Assembly: GCF_032854445.1 (NCBI RefSeq)
Contig: NC_088305.1
Location: 22,420,955 to 22,484,954 of the forward strand
Reading direction: 5' to 3'
Length of the DNA stretch: 64,000 bases
From: Liolophura sinensis
Taxonomy: Eukaryota > Mollusca > Polyplacophora > Chitonida > Chitonidae
The first letter of the stretch is position 1. Every line of letters starts with the position of its first letter. The notes below the pieces were generated by a model that saw only the letters and a program-made list of their open reading frames with translations, did not search any database and was not told the DNA's origin. A program made the position numbers and the translations under genes. This document shows positions 38,520 through 52,312 of the stretch, piece after piece.

Positions 38520-39245
38520 ATCGTCGGTCTTCCACATCTTGAAGTTTATTCAGCTTACGCTTGGTCTCCCACATTTTGATGTTTGTTTATACAGCTTACC
38601 ATCAGTTTTTCACGTGGCAATGTTTGTTTATACAACTTACACTCATTCTCCCGCATATTGATGTTTGTTTATACAGCTTACGCTCGGTTTTCCGCTTCTT
38701 GATGTTTGTTTATACAACTTACCCTCGTTCTCCCGCATCTTGATGTTTGTTTTTACAGCTTACGCTCGTTCTCCCGAATCTTGATGTTTATTTATACAGC
38801 TTACGCTCGGTCTCCCGCATCTTGACGTTTGTTTATACAGCTTACCCTCGTTCTCCCGCATCTTGATGTTTGTTTATACAGCTTACACTCGGTCTCCCGC
38901 ATCTTGATGTTTGTTTTTACAGCTTACCCTCGTTCTCCCGCATCTTGATGTTTGTTTATACGGCTTACGCTCGGTCTCCCGTATCTTGATGTTTGTTTAT
39001 ACAGCTTACGCTCGGTCTCCCGCATCTTGATGTTTGTTTTTACAGCTTACCCTCGTTCTCCCGCATCTTGATGTTTGTTTATACAGCTTACGCTCGGTCT
39101 CCCGCATCTTGATGTTTGTTTATGCAGCTTACGCTCGGTCTCCCGCATCTTGATGTTTGTTTTTACAGCTTACGCTCGTTCTCCTGCATCTTGATGTTTG
39201 TTTATTCAGCTTACTCTCGATCTTCCATATCTTGATGTTTGCTTA
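38520..39245. repeat. 44-bp minisatellite downstream of the cysteine-rich gene
   Basis: About sixteen units of TCTCCCGCATCTTGATGTTT then GTTTATACAGCTTACGCTCG. Unit variants TTTTTACAGCTTACCCTCGT and TTTATACAGCTTACGCTCGG alternate in runs, suggesting amplification in blocks of several units. Confidence 0.93.
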
Positions 39246-39611
39246 TCAATTTTGTTGGAGATTAAGACCACTCTGAACGCTGCTGATATCATGACAAATG
39301 TAGGCTACACATCGGTGTGTGGCTGTAAAGTAAGACCTTGCATTTTAACACACTATTGCCTTTCGGTGTTCAGTTAAAGCAAAAATCACACGTACTATGC
39401 AATGGATACAATTCCGGCCTCCGCGGCAAAGGACTCCTTACAACTAGACAGCTCAGTGCATCAGTGAGGTGTAATTTTTTCCATGCAGAAAAACAAGTAA
39501 AGCTTATATCAATATGAAGTACAGTTACTGGACAACATGTGTGTGAAAAAAAAATAGAGTGATGCAATTTATACTTTTGTTTCATCAAAAGACAAAAGTA
39601 GGGTCCAAGCC

Positions 39612-40036
39612 ATAGTTTGCTATTTTAGGCGTTTTCCTTCGGGAATTGCCTTCATAATTAAAATATGATTACGTCATCCGAAATCATTTCCACATATTTG
39701 GTCTCTAGTTAGGGAATAGTAAGCCATAGCGTATAGGTTCACCCAGTCATATTTTTATACACCAAAACAAAAAATGAAATAATTTGGATGTTCAGAGGAA
39801 CTCTACATTCACCATAATATTTCATGGCTTTTAAAGCATTGTTAGCTTAAAAAGGTTGTGTCGAATAGGATAACGAGTTCGATTCGTATAACTGGATACG
39901 TGTTTTTCAGTACTTACAGTGAACAGAAAGTCAGTCACTAAAGCTGAATTTATTAATAACGCCGTATTCAAGAAATGTTCTGAAAATATTAAAAAAATTC
40001 TACACCGTTTATCAACAAAGTAAATAGCAAACTATC
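39612..40036. mobile_element. possible MITE bounded by 14-bp inverted repeats
   Basis: ATAGTTTGCTATTT at the left and AAATAGCAAACTAT at the right are exact inverted repeats about 425 bp apart. No clear target-site duplication is seen, so this could be chance or an old element. Confidence 0.4.
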
Positions 40037-41402
40037 GTCAGTAACTAGCCACTTATTTGGGAACGCCATTTTGCCATGTGATAGCTATCTAGAGTGACGT
40101 CACAAAACCTAGGAGCTCTGCCGTACCATCAGTACTTAACAATGAGACAATACAAACGAAAAACCCATGATACCCAAGCAAAGAATATCAGCTCTGTTCC
40201 GTGTTCCAGGGGCGACGTTTCTTTTAGTTTGGCGCTCGGTCAGGGCGATGTTCGTGAAAACAAGCGTCGTGTTTTAGCGATCCTGTTCACCTTCGTCATG
40301 CATGGGTGTAATCATTTGCCTAGCTGGCTGTACCGACTTCAGGGAATTTACCGAACATAGCACAACCTTTTGATTGATAACAGACTCTTTATTCAGATTT
40401 TGGGAAGATATTTTCGTAATAAATCTGGTAAGGAAAAATAATGCGAGTAGTCGTTTTCAGTTCCCTGCTCATAAGTGTGTGGTTCAAAATGCATCACTGT
40501 AACACTTCAACTGACCGCAAATTCCAAAATATTGCATCAATATATGTCTATCCACTATAAGAAATCGCACTGACAATGGAGAGCTAATATGTTTTTTGAC
40601 GTGACCGCCAATTATCACGTGACGCTTTCAGCGCTGGTGATTGGCCATGTTCATAAGGGCTTCTACAACCCGGCTACTCGGAGTGAATTCCGTCAGTGCC
40701 ATATCCCCAATGCTGAATTTCATCTTCTCGGCTTTCAAAACTTTATAGAATTTTTAGATATATTTTTTTTGATAACTGTGTCCTAATTTATTTTTTCTGT
40801 GTATATATAATGGCAGACTTCATGTTCACTTTAACAAAGTGAGGTAATGGAGAGGGGGGTGGAGGATAACTTGAACCACACAAGAAATTCTTTTTTTTAT
40901 TTCTTCATATACTGTCAAGCTATATTTTCATGTAAATCTATACAGATTCTTCCAGTAGAAGCTCAACGCTATTTACTTCGACTATATAACAGTATATCGT
41001 ACAACTACATAGAGAACAGAGGCATTTGTTTATCAGTTTAACTTCGTAATAAGTGTCTATCAAAGACACTGTCATATATTCACGGCATACTTCGCAAGAC
41101 AAAATTTGTTTCAAATACCAACATTAGACGGAAAAGATTTTTATCCTATGCATTTAACGGCATGCAGTAGGCTGATTGTTAGCAAAGAATATTTTAACTT
41201 CCCCTCTTTCATCGGCTACACGTGTTATATAACAAGTACAACCGCATTCAGGGGAAGCCCATGCGTCATTTCGCCAACGGCTGGGAGCGATTTCCCATCT
41301 AGTTGCAAGGGGTCCCTTCAAGAAGAACTAGTGAAATCAGTATTCATCAAACAATAGATTTATTAATTAGATAGGGGAAAAACTTTTTCAACAAAAAGAA
41401 AC

Positions 41403-41406
<4 letters not shown>

Positions 41407-41500
<94 letters not shown>
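41407..41500. repeat. (TA)n microsatellite
   Basis: About 90 bases of uninterrupted TA, about 50 bases downstream of the ankyrin gene's stop codon. Confidence 0.97.
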
Positions 41501-41549
41501 TGTTCATCATATATAAGTGTAAACATATAAAGTACACGTAAAGAAAACT

Positions 41550-44500
41550 TTATCTAAATGTGTACTTTCCAATGTCATTGTTAACATCTTCAAAGCGGGG
41601 ACAAAGTATCAACTCTCTCTCTGCTACAGACAGAGGGAGATTTAGGGCCTTTGAAGCATTATTTTCTCTTTTTGGGTGGGAGTCTAAATCTTGTCTGATA
41701 ACTTCGTGTCCACGTTCAGTGGCCAACAATGATGCGTCCTTCCCACTGGCCGTGAGACGCGTTACGTCACTACCTGCTCGAAGTAAGATGTCTACCACAT
41801 CTGGTCTGCCGATAATAGCGGCCATGTGCAGAGCTGTGACGTCCTGCTCTTCTTCAAACCTAGCCGCTGTACGATCGATATCTGGAGTGTGAAGAACAAG
41901 CAAGGAGAGAAACATTTTCTGAGAATTACACACTACTGTGTGCAACAGGTCTCTCCCAGTCGGCTCCCTGTATTCCAGTGCCTTTCTCACGGAGGCGCCC
42001 GCTGCCAGGAGAGTGAGAGCGGCACTATGTCTTTTCTCCGCCACAGCCAGATAAAATGGCGTTCTGCCAAGAGAGTCCATGGCGTTAATGTGAGCAAGTT
42101 TTAAGGAGAGAATCGTACTGAAACAGATTTCGCTAGAACGCAAAAGTGCATAGTGGAGCAAATTTCCATACACTGTTAATTCCGAGTTCAAAGGAAGTAT
42201 TATATCAACCCCTTGTGCAAACTCGGAGAAAATCCGAATCATTTCTTCATCAGCTGATTTCAGAACTTCCGCCCATGCCTTTGTATCGTGAATATCGCAG
42301 CCTAATTCGATAAGCCGCCGCACGATTGTTGGGCTTCGTTTTTGGACTGCTACACGTAGCAAACTGTCGCCACTTCCGTTGGTTACCACTTGGTTCTCCC
42401 AATACTTCAAAATTAACTTCGCGCACGCGTCATTGTCACCATTTAGAGCCGTATACAGAATAGTGTTCCCATCGCAGTCCGCTGATGTGAAATCACATAC
42501 AGAACATCGTAACTGCTCGGACAAGCCTTGGATATCAGCAGCCCTGATATGTCGCTCCATGTCCCGAGACAGCTTCAGCAGGGTCTCCAGGTTTCTGGTG
42601 TCCCGGTTACCCGTGGATAAATGTTGGACTATTTTGTGTAAAACTGTTTTTCCGTCAGCAGCTTTCCTGTTTATGTCCGCCCCGTAATTCAACAGAAGAT
42701 TCAGGCGACCTGATACAAACTGTGTATTGACCAAGGTCTCTAGCGGAAATGTGAGAGGTGCCGTGATATCATCTCCACTCACAGCATTAGGGTCAGCACC
42801 GCATTTTAACAACTCCTTGGTAATATCCAGCGGTGATTGGCGCTTCAGTGCCTCCACCAAAGGCGTGCTGCGGTCCCTACCTGCAATATTGGTGCTACTT
42901 CCGGCCCACAGCAATAATCTGACATCATCCCACTCGCGATTGCAAATAGACATATGTAGCCCTGTCGTGGACATATGTAGCCGTGACTCGAAGCGACTGT
43001 TGACGTCGGCGCCATTGGCCAACAATAGTTCGACGACAGCTTTTTCCTTCTCTATTAGGGCCAAATGTAAGGCAGTCACATCTGTCAATTTACTGCGCTT
43101 ATTGAAACCCCACTGACACCTCGCTTCTATATCTGCCCCTGCCAGAAGCAGATGAGTGACTGTGGGTAGGCGGCCCATCGAACAGGCCAGGTGTAATGGC
43201 GTCACCTTCTCCTCATCCGCCATGTTGACGTCACCTCCCGCCAAGAGGAGGCCCTCGATGAGGGGGATGTGTCCACCGCGCGCTGCCAAATGTAGCGATG
43301 TCTGACCTCGCCTGTTTGTTAGATTCACGACCAATGGATCGCAGTCATTAATGTGGCTCATAAATGACAGGTGTAAATCTGGAAAAAAACTGAAACATTA
43401 TTATTCCATTATCAAAACAGCATGAAATAATCGCAAGTTGAACTGCTTTTCAACGTAACAGGCCTCAAATTATTTTCATTTCAGAAGCTCGTATTAATTA
43501 TCGATATTTTTACATTATCCATGTAAAATTCAGAATTCCTTTCTAACACAACAAATGAACATGATGCAGACTTCTACCAACAATCCTACCGGTCAGACTT
43601 ACCTCCCTTCCTAATAGGCCACTCACATGCAGAATTGACCAGGAGGAGGGCTTGAGCGGCTGCAATGTTGTTGTGCTCAGTGGCAGTGTGAAGAGCGGAG
43701 TAGCCGAATTCATTCCTACATGTCGTGTCCACGCCGTGAACGACAAGAAGGGAGAGAACTGGGAAAGCTAAGTGGTCTGCAACCGCTAGATGGAGCAGCT
43801 CATCGATTGGTTGATCGGGATCAAGACACTTGAACAGCATGGTCATGACATGGACATATCTATGAGAGGCCGCTAAACGAATGACCACGTTTCCTGCGTC
43901 GTTCCGTGTGATATCATCGGGGGTGCTCAGTGAGTCCGATGCTTCATATGGCCGTTCATGATCACTGCAGATATCGAACACCACGGGCTCCGTGATTCTC
44001 AGTTTTCCTCTGTCACGCAGATATTGGACCTTGGCATTCAACAGTTCCTGCCACAGGTCAGTTTGACCTCTAACAGCTGCCTCCACCAGAGGATTACTTT
44101 CCCGATGTTCCCACAACTCTAACTTAGTCCGGGATAGCAGAACATTCATTGTATCAAAGTGTCCACGTTGGTATGCTAGTACCAAAGCTGACTTGTCTGG
44201 CATTCCGGATGCGGTGAGTGTCCGGATATTCGGATCTGCTCCATGAAGGAGTAAAAACTCTACGATGTCCGTACGTCCTTCATCCGCCGCCACGTGCAGA
44301 GCTGTATATCCGGCCTTTTCATCCACCGTGACGCGGTGGTTGACGTCACTTCCTGTTGCCACGAGGTACCGCACCATCTGGTATTGGTTGTTAGCTACGG
44401 CTAAGGAAAGTGGAGAGACGCGGTTAGTGACGGCGTCCTTTATTATCGCTCTTCGGGATAAAAGTTCAAAGACGTCCACATCTCCGTTTAGAGATGCTAT

Positions 44501-47458
44501 ATGCATGGGTCCAAGGCGCTCTCGGGTGTACATCCATGCGTTAACTGGTACGTTGTCAGCGAGTTGAAGTGGGTCGCTATCGTGGTCAAGGAGCTCCTGA
44601 ACAAGGTCACTTTCCCTCAAGACGGTTGCTAGGTGAAGAGGGGCCAATCCGTTTCCGAATTCTAGGTTACACTTTACACTAAGGTCACTCTTGGCCATCA
44701 GTAGTTTCGCTGATGGAAGCTGTCGGTGAAGGATTGCCTGGAGCAGCGGCGTCATGTTGTTGTTGTCCTGAATGTTAACGTTAGCGCCAGAACGTAAGAC
44801 CAGGCGGACGACACTGAGATGGCCATGTATACAGGCCACGTGTAGTGGTGTGAGACCGTGCATGTCGCGGATGTTTACTACCGATGTGTTCATGCTGACA
44901 ATCACGTTGCACAGGTAGGTATGGTTTCGCTGTGCAGCGAGATGAAGGCCTGTTCGGTCAGATGGCCCTGAGTCCTCTCCCCCTGGAAAAGTCTTCGCGC
45001 AAACGTCTGCACCACGGTCTGTCAACAGGTTGAAAGCCGACGTGTGACCAAGCGCACATGCCACGTGGATGGGAGATAATCCTTTATACTGGCCAGAAGG
45101 CGCCACCGTGTCAACATCAAATCCTTCGTCCATTAGAAACCTCATTATCGTACAGTTATTAAAGGCTGTAGCCACTGTTAAAGCCGGAGTTCCGTCCCTT
45201 GAGTGGAGATATTCGGGATCCAGAAGGCCCTTACGGGATGCTTGCTGAAGGCTCCGGATGTCGTCGGATATCACCGATCTAACGGGACCGACTTCGTCTG
45301 GGTTTGTGAAAACATTCAAGAAGAAAAAATTAATCATCAGAAGTAATACAGGTGAGGGTTAGGCTAAAATCTGTAGAGCTAATGAACTGTCAAAACGTAC
45401 AAAGATAACTGATTAAATCATTGATTGTAACGTTGCTAGTTAGAAACTTAGTGTTCTCCTAAGCAAAAAATTGTGTCCAAAAAACCCCAAAATATCACAG
45501 GAAAGGAAAGCGAAGTGATCCAGAAACGAGTAATAATTCTTTACTCCTAATAATAGTGTAATATAATGATGGAGTAGTTAGAATACATTGTGAATAACTA
45601 AGATTCCATGGTTTGGCAGAAGTTCCATTTAAGCAGCATTATCAACTTCCTGGTGGTAAGATTGGCCTCTTACAACGAGATAGGATAGTCGTATGAAATT
45701 GTCGAAAGAAATGTTTAATCCTAAGAGTGCAAGAGAAAAAGGGAAAGAGAATAACAGAATAAAATGAAAGATGTCACGACTTGTAGCCATTTTTCCCTGA
45801 AGGGAATAAAATTATAAGAATAAGATTAAAGGGCATCGTCGACAGGAGAGTATTTTGGCGGAACGAACTGTAAGGCTTCCGTCAAAAGCAGTATTGTAGA
45901 GTTATTAGTAAACAACCCAATTCTTGGCCTTATAACAAAACACTTACTTAGTAACGAAAACGAAGGTAACACCGATATGCACCCCAAATCCTTCCTTGGC
46001 GTTACACTCTTTGAAGACCACTGTTTTTCAGATGTGTCATCACTTCCTGTTGATGCTGATTGGCCAGCATCTTCCTCAGTGTTCTCTCCCGGGTAAACAG
46101 TGCATTCGCAACTAAAATGAAAGAATTATCGGGGTAAAATCAGAATCATCCTCGTGGGTAGGCGGTAGAGACATGGCTGGGAACAAACAAGCTAGAGCCC
46201 AAAATACATGCATATAAACCGAAAACAATGAGTAGCATACAATCCTGTAAATATCACGCAAACGTCTAGAAATCATACAAATCTGTAGATATCATGCAAA
46301 CCTCTAGATCTCATACAAACCTCTTGATGCCATACACACCTCTAGATACCATACAAACCTCTAGATGTCTTACAGATCTCTAGATATTTTAGATATTATA
46401 CAAACCTCTAGATAGCATATTATACAAGATATCATACAAACCTCTAGAAATCACACAAACATCTAGAAATCACACAATCCTCTAGATATTGTACAAACCT
46501 CTAGACCTCATACAAACCTCTAAACCTCTAAAGTTAGGGCTTTAACCATTTGAACGTATGGATTCTAAGACACTATTACACTGGACCAGGACGAGTGCTA
46601 AGGCAGCTCCGGTTACAGGGCCAGCGAGAGCCCTGGGAACAAAGGGCGACAAATGTAAAGTTACAGAAAATGCTGCACTGCAAATACATGTAGTGGGATT
46701 CTAGTCTGTTTCTTTAAGCCAGTTACCTATATTAAGCTCTGTGTAAAATTAGTTATACTCGATACCAAAATCGCCATTCCTTTATAGTGACACGTAATAC
46801 CACAAGCTCTATACATTGATATGTTGGACGTCCATATTATTACAACGAAAATACAGTTTAAAAAATCGAGGCAATGCGTTTTTGCATCAGAAACCGAGTT
46901 TATGCAGTTTAACATTATGAATTAGATAAAGTGTTCACTTCATTTTCTTTGCAAGAATATGGACTTTCAACATACCAATATGTACAGCTTATCTTGTTAC
47001 GTGTCACTGACTAAAGGTATTTATGGGAGGGAGTATGACAGATTTTACGCATAATTGAGAATAGGCGATTGGCTAACATAAGCAGACTATAGTTGAAGAC
47101 AGAACCGCCATGGGTACAAACAGAACCCGTTCTAAGTAAACACAGTTAACTACTAGTAATGAAAACACAAAACCAATCGGCAAATCAACACGCACAACCG
47201 CCAAGGCAAAAAGTACCTTTAGAATTACCGTTATTACCAACTGAAACCGTTCCAGTTAAACAAGTCAGGCAATGTTGTAAAACGATAATCTGATAGGAGC
47301 AGAAACACAAGACCGCAGCTAGTAGAGGAGCAGTTAATAATTTGAAAACCGATACCGGTATATTAAATTAATCAATTAGTTAGTTAATGAATGAAATAAT
47401 AAATAAATACAGTAAGAAACGGTTATACTCACAGCTTAAATCGAAGTCTTCTCGACAT
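41550..47458 (-). CDS. large ankyrin-repeat protein, four exons, about 1237 residues
   Basis: Exons (minus strand): 47433-47458, 45948-46111, 43603-45297, 41550-43378 (TAA). All introns are GT-AG and the phases agree: 26 bases end at phase 2; the next exon runs T...A; GAC or GAT codons are completed at the two following junctions. The start ATG sits in CCACCATGT, a good Kozak context. The N-terminus (MSRRLRFKLCECTVYP, then a Ser/Asp/Glu-rich stretch) has no known domain. From about residue 70 almost to the end there are roughly 25-30 ankyrin repeats, for example GLTPLHVACIHGHLSVVRL, TSLHLAARGGHIPLIEGLLL and VTALHMAAIIGRPDVVDILL. The C-terminal 50 residues are not repeats. No SOCS box, death domain, kinase or membrane segment is visible, so a scaffold or binding role is the most that can be inferred. 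The small intron at 43379-43602 splits a repeat-rich region that reads through smoothly. Confidence 0.93.
46240..46530. repeat. about 22-bp minisatellite in intron 1 of the ankyrin gene
   Basis: About twelve imprecise units of ATCATACAAACCTCTAGAT (variants AAATCACACAAACATCTAG and ACCTCATACAAACCTC). Confidence 0.9.
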
Positions 47459-48842
47459 GGTGGATGGAAAATTCCTTCAAATCTCCAATGACCTAGAGTG
47501 CACACATGAAATATTTTATGGGGATTTTTCACACTAAATATGAAACACTTTCTCACGCGCAAGTAAAATCCAAGATTTCAACTTTAAACTTCTACTTTAT
47601 ATTAAGGTTGTTATCGGATTCGAACTCTGTATCCACGACGCCAAGCAGCATTAACATCGTTAATGATCCGTCGGTGACGACCCGTCAAGGCCAGAAAATA
47701 CCAGGTGAATACGTGTGTCACAAGTTATGCTAAGCATACATAGAATTATAGCGATATGTCACCGGATATGTTACCAGGTATGAACTTGGTGGGCGTATGA
47801 TAAACTAGAACATCTTTATGCACATTACATTTGCTAATGTAATATTATTTAAATGATATAGCTCAAGTGTACATCGATTTGAGAAACACCTTAAAATCGA
47901 TGGCAGTTATCCACATAAATTTGTAAGTAAGCATACTCGTGAAAACACAGCCTAGTTTATGACAGTTTTAAATTGCATTTTCCATGTACCGGTATGTGAT
48001 TTAACTGATGACAGTTACATATAAATGATATTATTATTATTATTATTATTACTACTACATAAACATTTTATTAACTCACAACTTTTACATTTGTACTTTA
48101 CGTCATATTCATTAATGTGTCACGCGGTCACGTTTTGCGATATTCTATTTCACACGGAGAAACCGTCATACGTGACCAGCTACGTGACAATCTTCCTGAC
48201 GTAACGTTGCAGCACATCCAACGAAACGTCGATTTGAACACGAGAACATACTTGGTCACATGACTGTGAAGGGAAAATGCCCGTTAAGGGGGGTATTAAT
48301 TACTCTCTACAAACGATTGTGTACCAACGAGTACATCCATAATGACTTGTGTACTAGTGGTACGGTACACAGTTTGTGTACTTTTGCGACAATACTGTGT
48401 ACTACACAGTAGGCTTTAAAGAGTACAGTGAACATGTGTTTCACCTCGCGTCCTGTGAAGACCAGGGTTGTACCTGAACTAAACTACGGATCCCAGACCT
48501 GCATATCAGGCCGTTATTCAGAGGTGTTGTGCAAGAGTGACGCGCGCGCCAAAAATAAACATTAAGTTGGCAGTGCATGGATGACTTCATGGCTTCGCGT
48601 GAATCATTCAGAGGGGCGCATCAGTCATAGCTTAATACGAATGTATGTATATATACCAGTCTTTATAGAAGAACCGGTAAGTGTATGATAATCTCAGGGC
48701 CACCGTGGGAGGGACTCAGTGTGGTTAGGAGTTTTCTACACTTGCTTCGGTAAACGTCTTATGAAACCAGAACGAGCGAACTGAAGAAATAAAGAGTGGC
48801 TTCAACAGCCTGTAACACACACGACGTCACTTCCATCTTCAT

Positions 48843-48936
<94 letters not shown>

Positions 48937-49262
48937 AAATTCATATTTATTCTAATTTTGGTAAGAATATGCTTTTACCATTGAGCCGTAGTTGTTGTTG
49001 ACACATTTATAGCCTGTCTTTAAACAACAGGGATTCTCATTCAGAGAGAGTATTCTGTAGCACTAATCATTAAGGGACATATACACATAGCTTACACTGA
49101 AATTTACTTTTTTTTCATTCTGATTTTTATTTCCCTGTCTGTGGTGTACCCGTTATTTTTTTCTTCAAAAACGAAAAGAGGTATTGAGGTGTAGTGTAAA
49201 CGTTATTAACCTGATGTCCGATGTAGGCGAAATGGAAACTGGGTTATGATTGTACCTCATAT
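47459..49262. other. upstream side of the ankyrin gene
   Basis: Presumed promoter side of the ankyrin gene. Holds an ATT trinucleotide run (about 48029-48050) and a (TA)n tract (48845-48932). I see no coding exon and no promoter motif worth naming. Confidence 0.55.
48845..48932. repeat. (TA)n microsatellite
   Basis: About 88 bases of uninterrupted TA. Open frames crossing it encode only alternating Ile and Tyr and are not genes. Confidence 0.97.
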
Positions 49263-49264
49263 GT

Positions 49265-50460
49265 CAAGTACTGTTTACAGTATACCGTAGAAGGAGAGGA
49301 TTATGACTGTAGTCACAATTTTCATGTACTATATACAGTGCACTGTATGGGGAGAGAACCATGACTATGCACACTTCCTTGTACTGTATACAGTATACTA
49401 TAGGGAGAGAGCAATGAGTATGCACACTTCCATGTACTGTATACATTCCACTGTATGGGGAGAGAGCAATGAGTATGCACACTTCCATGTACTGTATACA
49501 ATGCACTGTATGGGGAGAGAGCCCACTTCCATGTACTGTATACAATGCACTGTATCGGGAAAGAGAAATAAGTATGCACACTTCCATGTACTGTATACAG
49601 TGCACTCTATAGGGAGAGAGCAATGAGTATGCACACTTCCATGTACTGTATACATTTCACTGTATGGGGAGAGAGCAATGAACATGCACACCTCCATGCG
49701 ATGTATACAGTGCACTGTCCGGGGAGAGGACTACGACTTAAGCCAAACTTCCAATTAACGTATACGTATACTGTACTTGAAGAGGACTTTGACTGTTGCT
49801 ACAATGCGATGTAATGTGTAAAATATACTGCACGTTGAGAGGAATACGACTCTAGGCACACTTCCATGTACTGTGTACATTATACTGTACTGAGAGAAGA
49901 CTACGCCTCTAAGCACACCTCCATGTAACGTCTACAGTGTACTGTTCTGGGTAAGGAATAAGGATCTAGGCACACTCCCATGTAATGTATACAGTATACT
50001 GTACGGGGAGAAAACTATCACCGTAGCCACACTTTCATGCACTGTATGCAGCATACTGTATGGGGATATGGGGGTATATGACTTTAGGCACACTTCCGTG
50101 TAGTGCATACAGTATATTGCACGGGGAGAGGACTATGTCTAGCTAATCATCCATATACTGTATACAGTGTACTGTACGTGGAGAGGACTATATCTGTAGC
50201 CACACCTCCATGTACTGTATACAGTATACTGCACAGGGAGAGGACTGTGTAACCACGCTTCCAAGAACTGTGTGCAATTTACTGCACAGGGAGAGGACTA
50301 TGTCTGTAACCACACATCCGTGTCCTATACACAGTATACTGCACGGAGAGAGAACTATGTATGTAACTCCATCTCCATGTACTGTATACAGTAAACTGCA
50401 CAGGGACGGGACTATGTCGCAATACTGTTATGTACTGTATACAGTATACTGCATGATCCC
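49265..50460. repeat. about 60-bp minisatellite with a palindrome in most units
   Basis: About twenty diverged units of CACTTCCATGTACTGTATAC followed by AGTGCACTGTATGGGGAGAG and a spacer. Many units contain the perfect 12-base palindrome ACTGTATACAGT or a near form. The left half (49400-49700) is the most homogeneous. Confidence 0.92.
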
Positions 50461-51640
50461 GTTTCACTATGTGTGCGTGTATCTAATGTTACGCGCACGT
50501 GACTACAGTGGAGACGCGACACCTACAACAATGGCTGCCATGGTAACTATTCCACCATGTAAATCTACATACGTTATACCAATCGGCCGCTGGCTGAAGT
50601 CACGTAGCAGAGGCCTCCGTACACTTACAGCCTGGGGTATGGGTGTATAAGTCCTTAACAGTGATAATAGAGCGGCCATCTGATATACTTACAGCCTATA
50701 TTTCGGCTACCCACGCTGATCCACAGTCAGTGTAGGACGTGTTATTAAGCATGTCTAATGTTGACTATATATATGTACTAGTAAGCTCACAGCACTCTGG
50801 CTAAGAGGTCACCTGTCAATGCACTGTACCCATATACAGGTAAGTATACCAGTCGTACAGCTATGTGTTGTTATATCGGGCTCGACAACCTGCACCGGTT
50901 TGTAACTGTGCCAAATACTCAAAAAGCTCTGGTATGTAAGCCTACTATACAACACATAATAGATTTGCCCCTTAACTCGCCTTTGTGCTTTCCGCTATGC
51001 AACTTGTACAATCGGTGAACCACATGATTTTATGAGAGTGTTATCTCCCCTTAGCACTTTCACCAAACGTCATACACGTATATTTATTAACCTTGAGAGC
51101 TACGATGTTCAGGTTCACTGGTGCGTGAAGATTTTTCCCTTGGGTATCTTTATAAAACGTAGTTTGGACGGGTTAGTGACCTCTCAGTTTGTTGACCAAA
51201 TAATAATATAGTAATAATAAATTACAACAACAACATCCACAATAATAATAATACAGAGATAAACGATTATATTCGTCTAGATTTAATGGCCTTTATCGAC
51301 CTAGTATAAATCTATTCCCATGTCATTACACACAAAAACATGGCCCTCCTGCTTGTCGTATCGAGCACAGAAACCAGATCACCTTTCTTGTAGACTGCAA
51401 GGCCTTAATCTCAACCACTGAAGTCTTTATTCGTCCATATAGCTAGCTTGGATGTCATTTTTTTATATCGGTTAGTCTGGTAATTGGCAACAGGAGACGA
51501 CTTTTCTTGTTGGTTTACAGCTTTACGTCAGCAAGTTTATCTGGTATCTGTCAACAAGAGGTTGTATCTTTTGTATACATGTAGTCTGCAGCTCATAATA
51601 TAATTAGGAATCTTACTTATGATGTTATTTGGAGGGGGGG
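50461..51640. other. unannotated spacer
   Basis: No gene, repeat or element recognised. Ends at a G run (about 51632-51644) that abuts the SINE at 51641. Confidence 0.5.
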
Positions 51641-51880
51641 GGGGCTCCGTAGCTCAGTTAGTTAGCGCCCTAGCGTAGCGTAATGACTCAGGAGCCTCTC
51701 ACCAATGCGGTCGCTGTGAGCTCAAGTCCAGTTCATGCTGGCTTCCTCTCCGTACCTGGGGAGGTCTGCCAGCAACTTGCGGATGGTCGTGGGTTTCCAC
51801 CCACAATAATGCTGGCCGCCGTCGTATAAGTGAAATATTCTTGACTACGGCGTAAAACACCGATCAAATAAATAAATAAA
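51641..51880 (+). mobile_element. tRNA-derived SINE with intact target-site duplication
   Basis: Head GGGGCTCCGTAGCTCAGTTA, B-box-like GCGGTCGCTGTGAGCTCAAG, tail AAATATTCTTGACTACGGCG then CGATCAAATAAATAAATAAA. Flanked by TATGATGTTATTT at 51618-51630 and 51881-51893. The GGGCTCTGCCC body segment present in the copy at 14229 is missing, a short internal deletion. The clean duplication suggests a fairly recent insertion. Confidence 0.93.
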
Positions 51881-52086
51881 TATGATGTTATTTTGTGGAG
51901 GCGACACCCTTAAATCAACCTCGAAATACTCAGTGTTCAATGCCTGGCGTCCAGCGCATTTTAGGGAATAGACTACACATTACTTTAGAGCATGACATTC
52001 AACCGAAAGTATGACCTACGCAAGGAATGCACAATAAAACTAAAACAGGAAGTAAGCTATTATTCCTGGTTTGTTTCCCAACTTTT

Positions 52087-52208
52087 GTTTATTTATTTGG
52101 TTGGTGTTTTACGCCGTAATCAGGAATATTTCACTTGTACGACGGCGGCGAGCATTATGGTGAGAGGAAACTAGACAGAGCCCGATGGAAACCCACGACC
52201 ATGCGTCA
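52087..52208 (-). mobile_element. tRNA-derived SINE, 3' half
   Basis: Reverse copy beginning with the tail TTTATTTGGTTGGTGTTTTA, then GAATATTTCACTTGTACGAC, and ending near ACCCACGACCATGCGTC. The head is missing. Confidence 0.85.
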
Positions 52209-52312
52209 GTGTATACGTCGAAACAGATATGCGTACATCAGCCTTTAACCAATAAAGATCACAATGCCAAAACCCAAAACAACGTATAACACAAACCATC
52301 GAAGAACTAGAA

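Larger units (their letters stand above)
39246..41549. other. spacer between the cysteine-rich and ankyrin genes
   Basis: Apart from a weak inverted-repeat-bounded segment (39612-40036) and the (TA)n tract before the ankyrin stop codon I see nothing I can name. Short open frames here (for example near 40094 and 41106) have no recognisable motif, splice context or coding texture. Confidence 0.55.

Noticed and set aside
48759-48984. Open frames of alternating Ile and Tyr
   Set aside because: Encoded by a (TA)n microsatellite.
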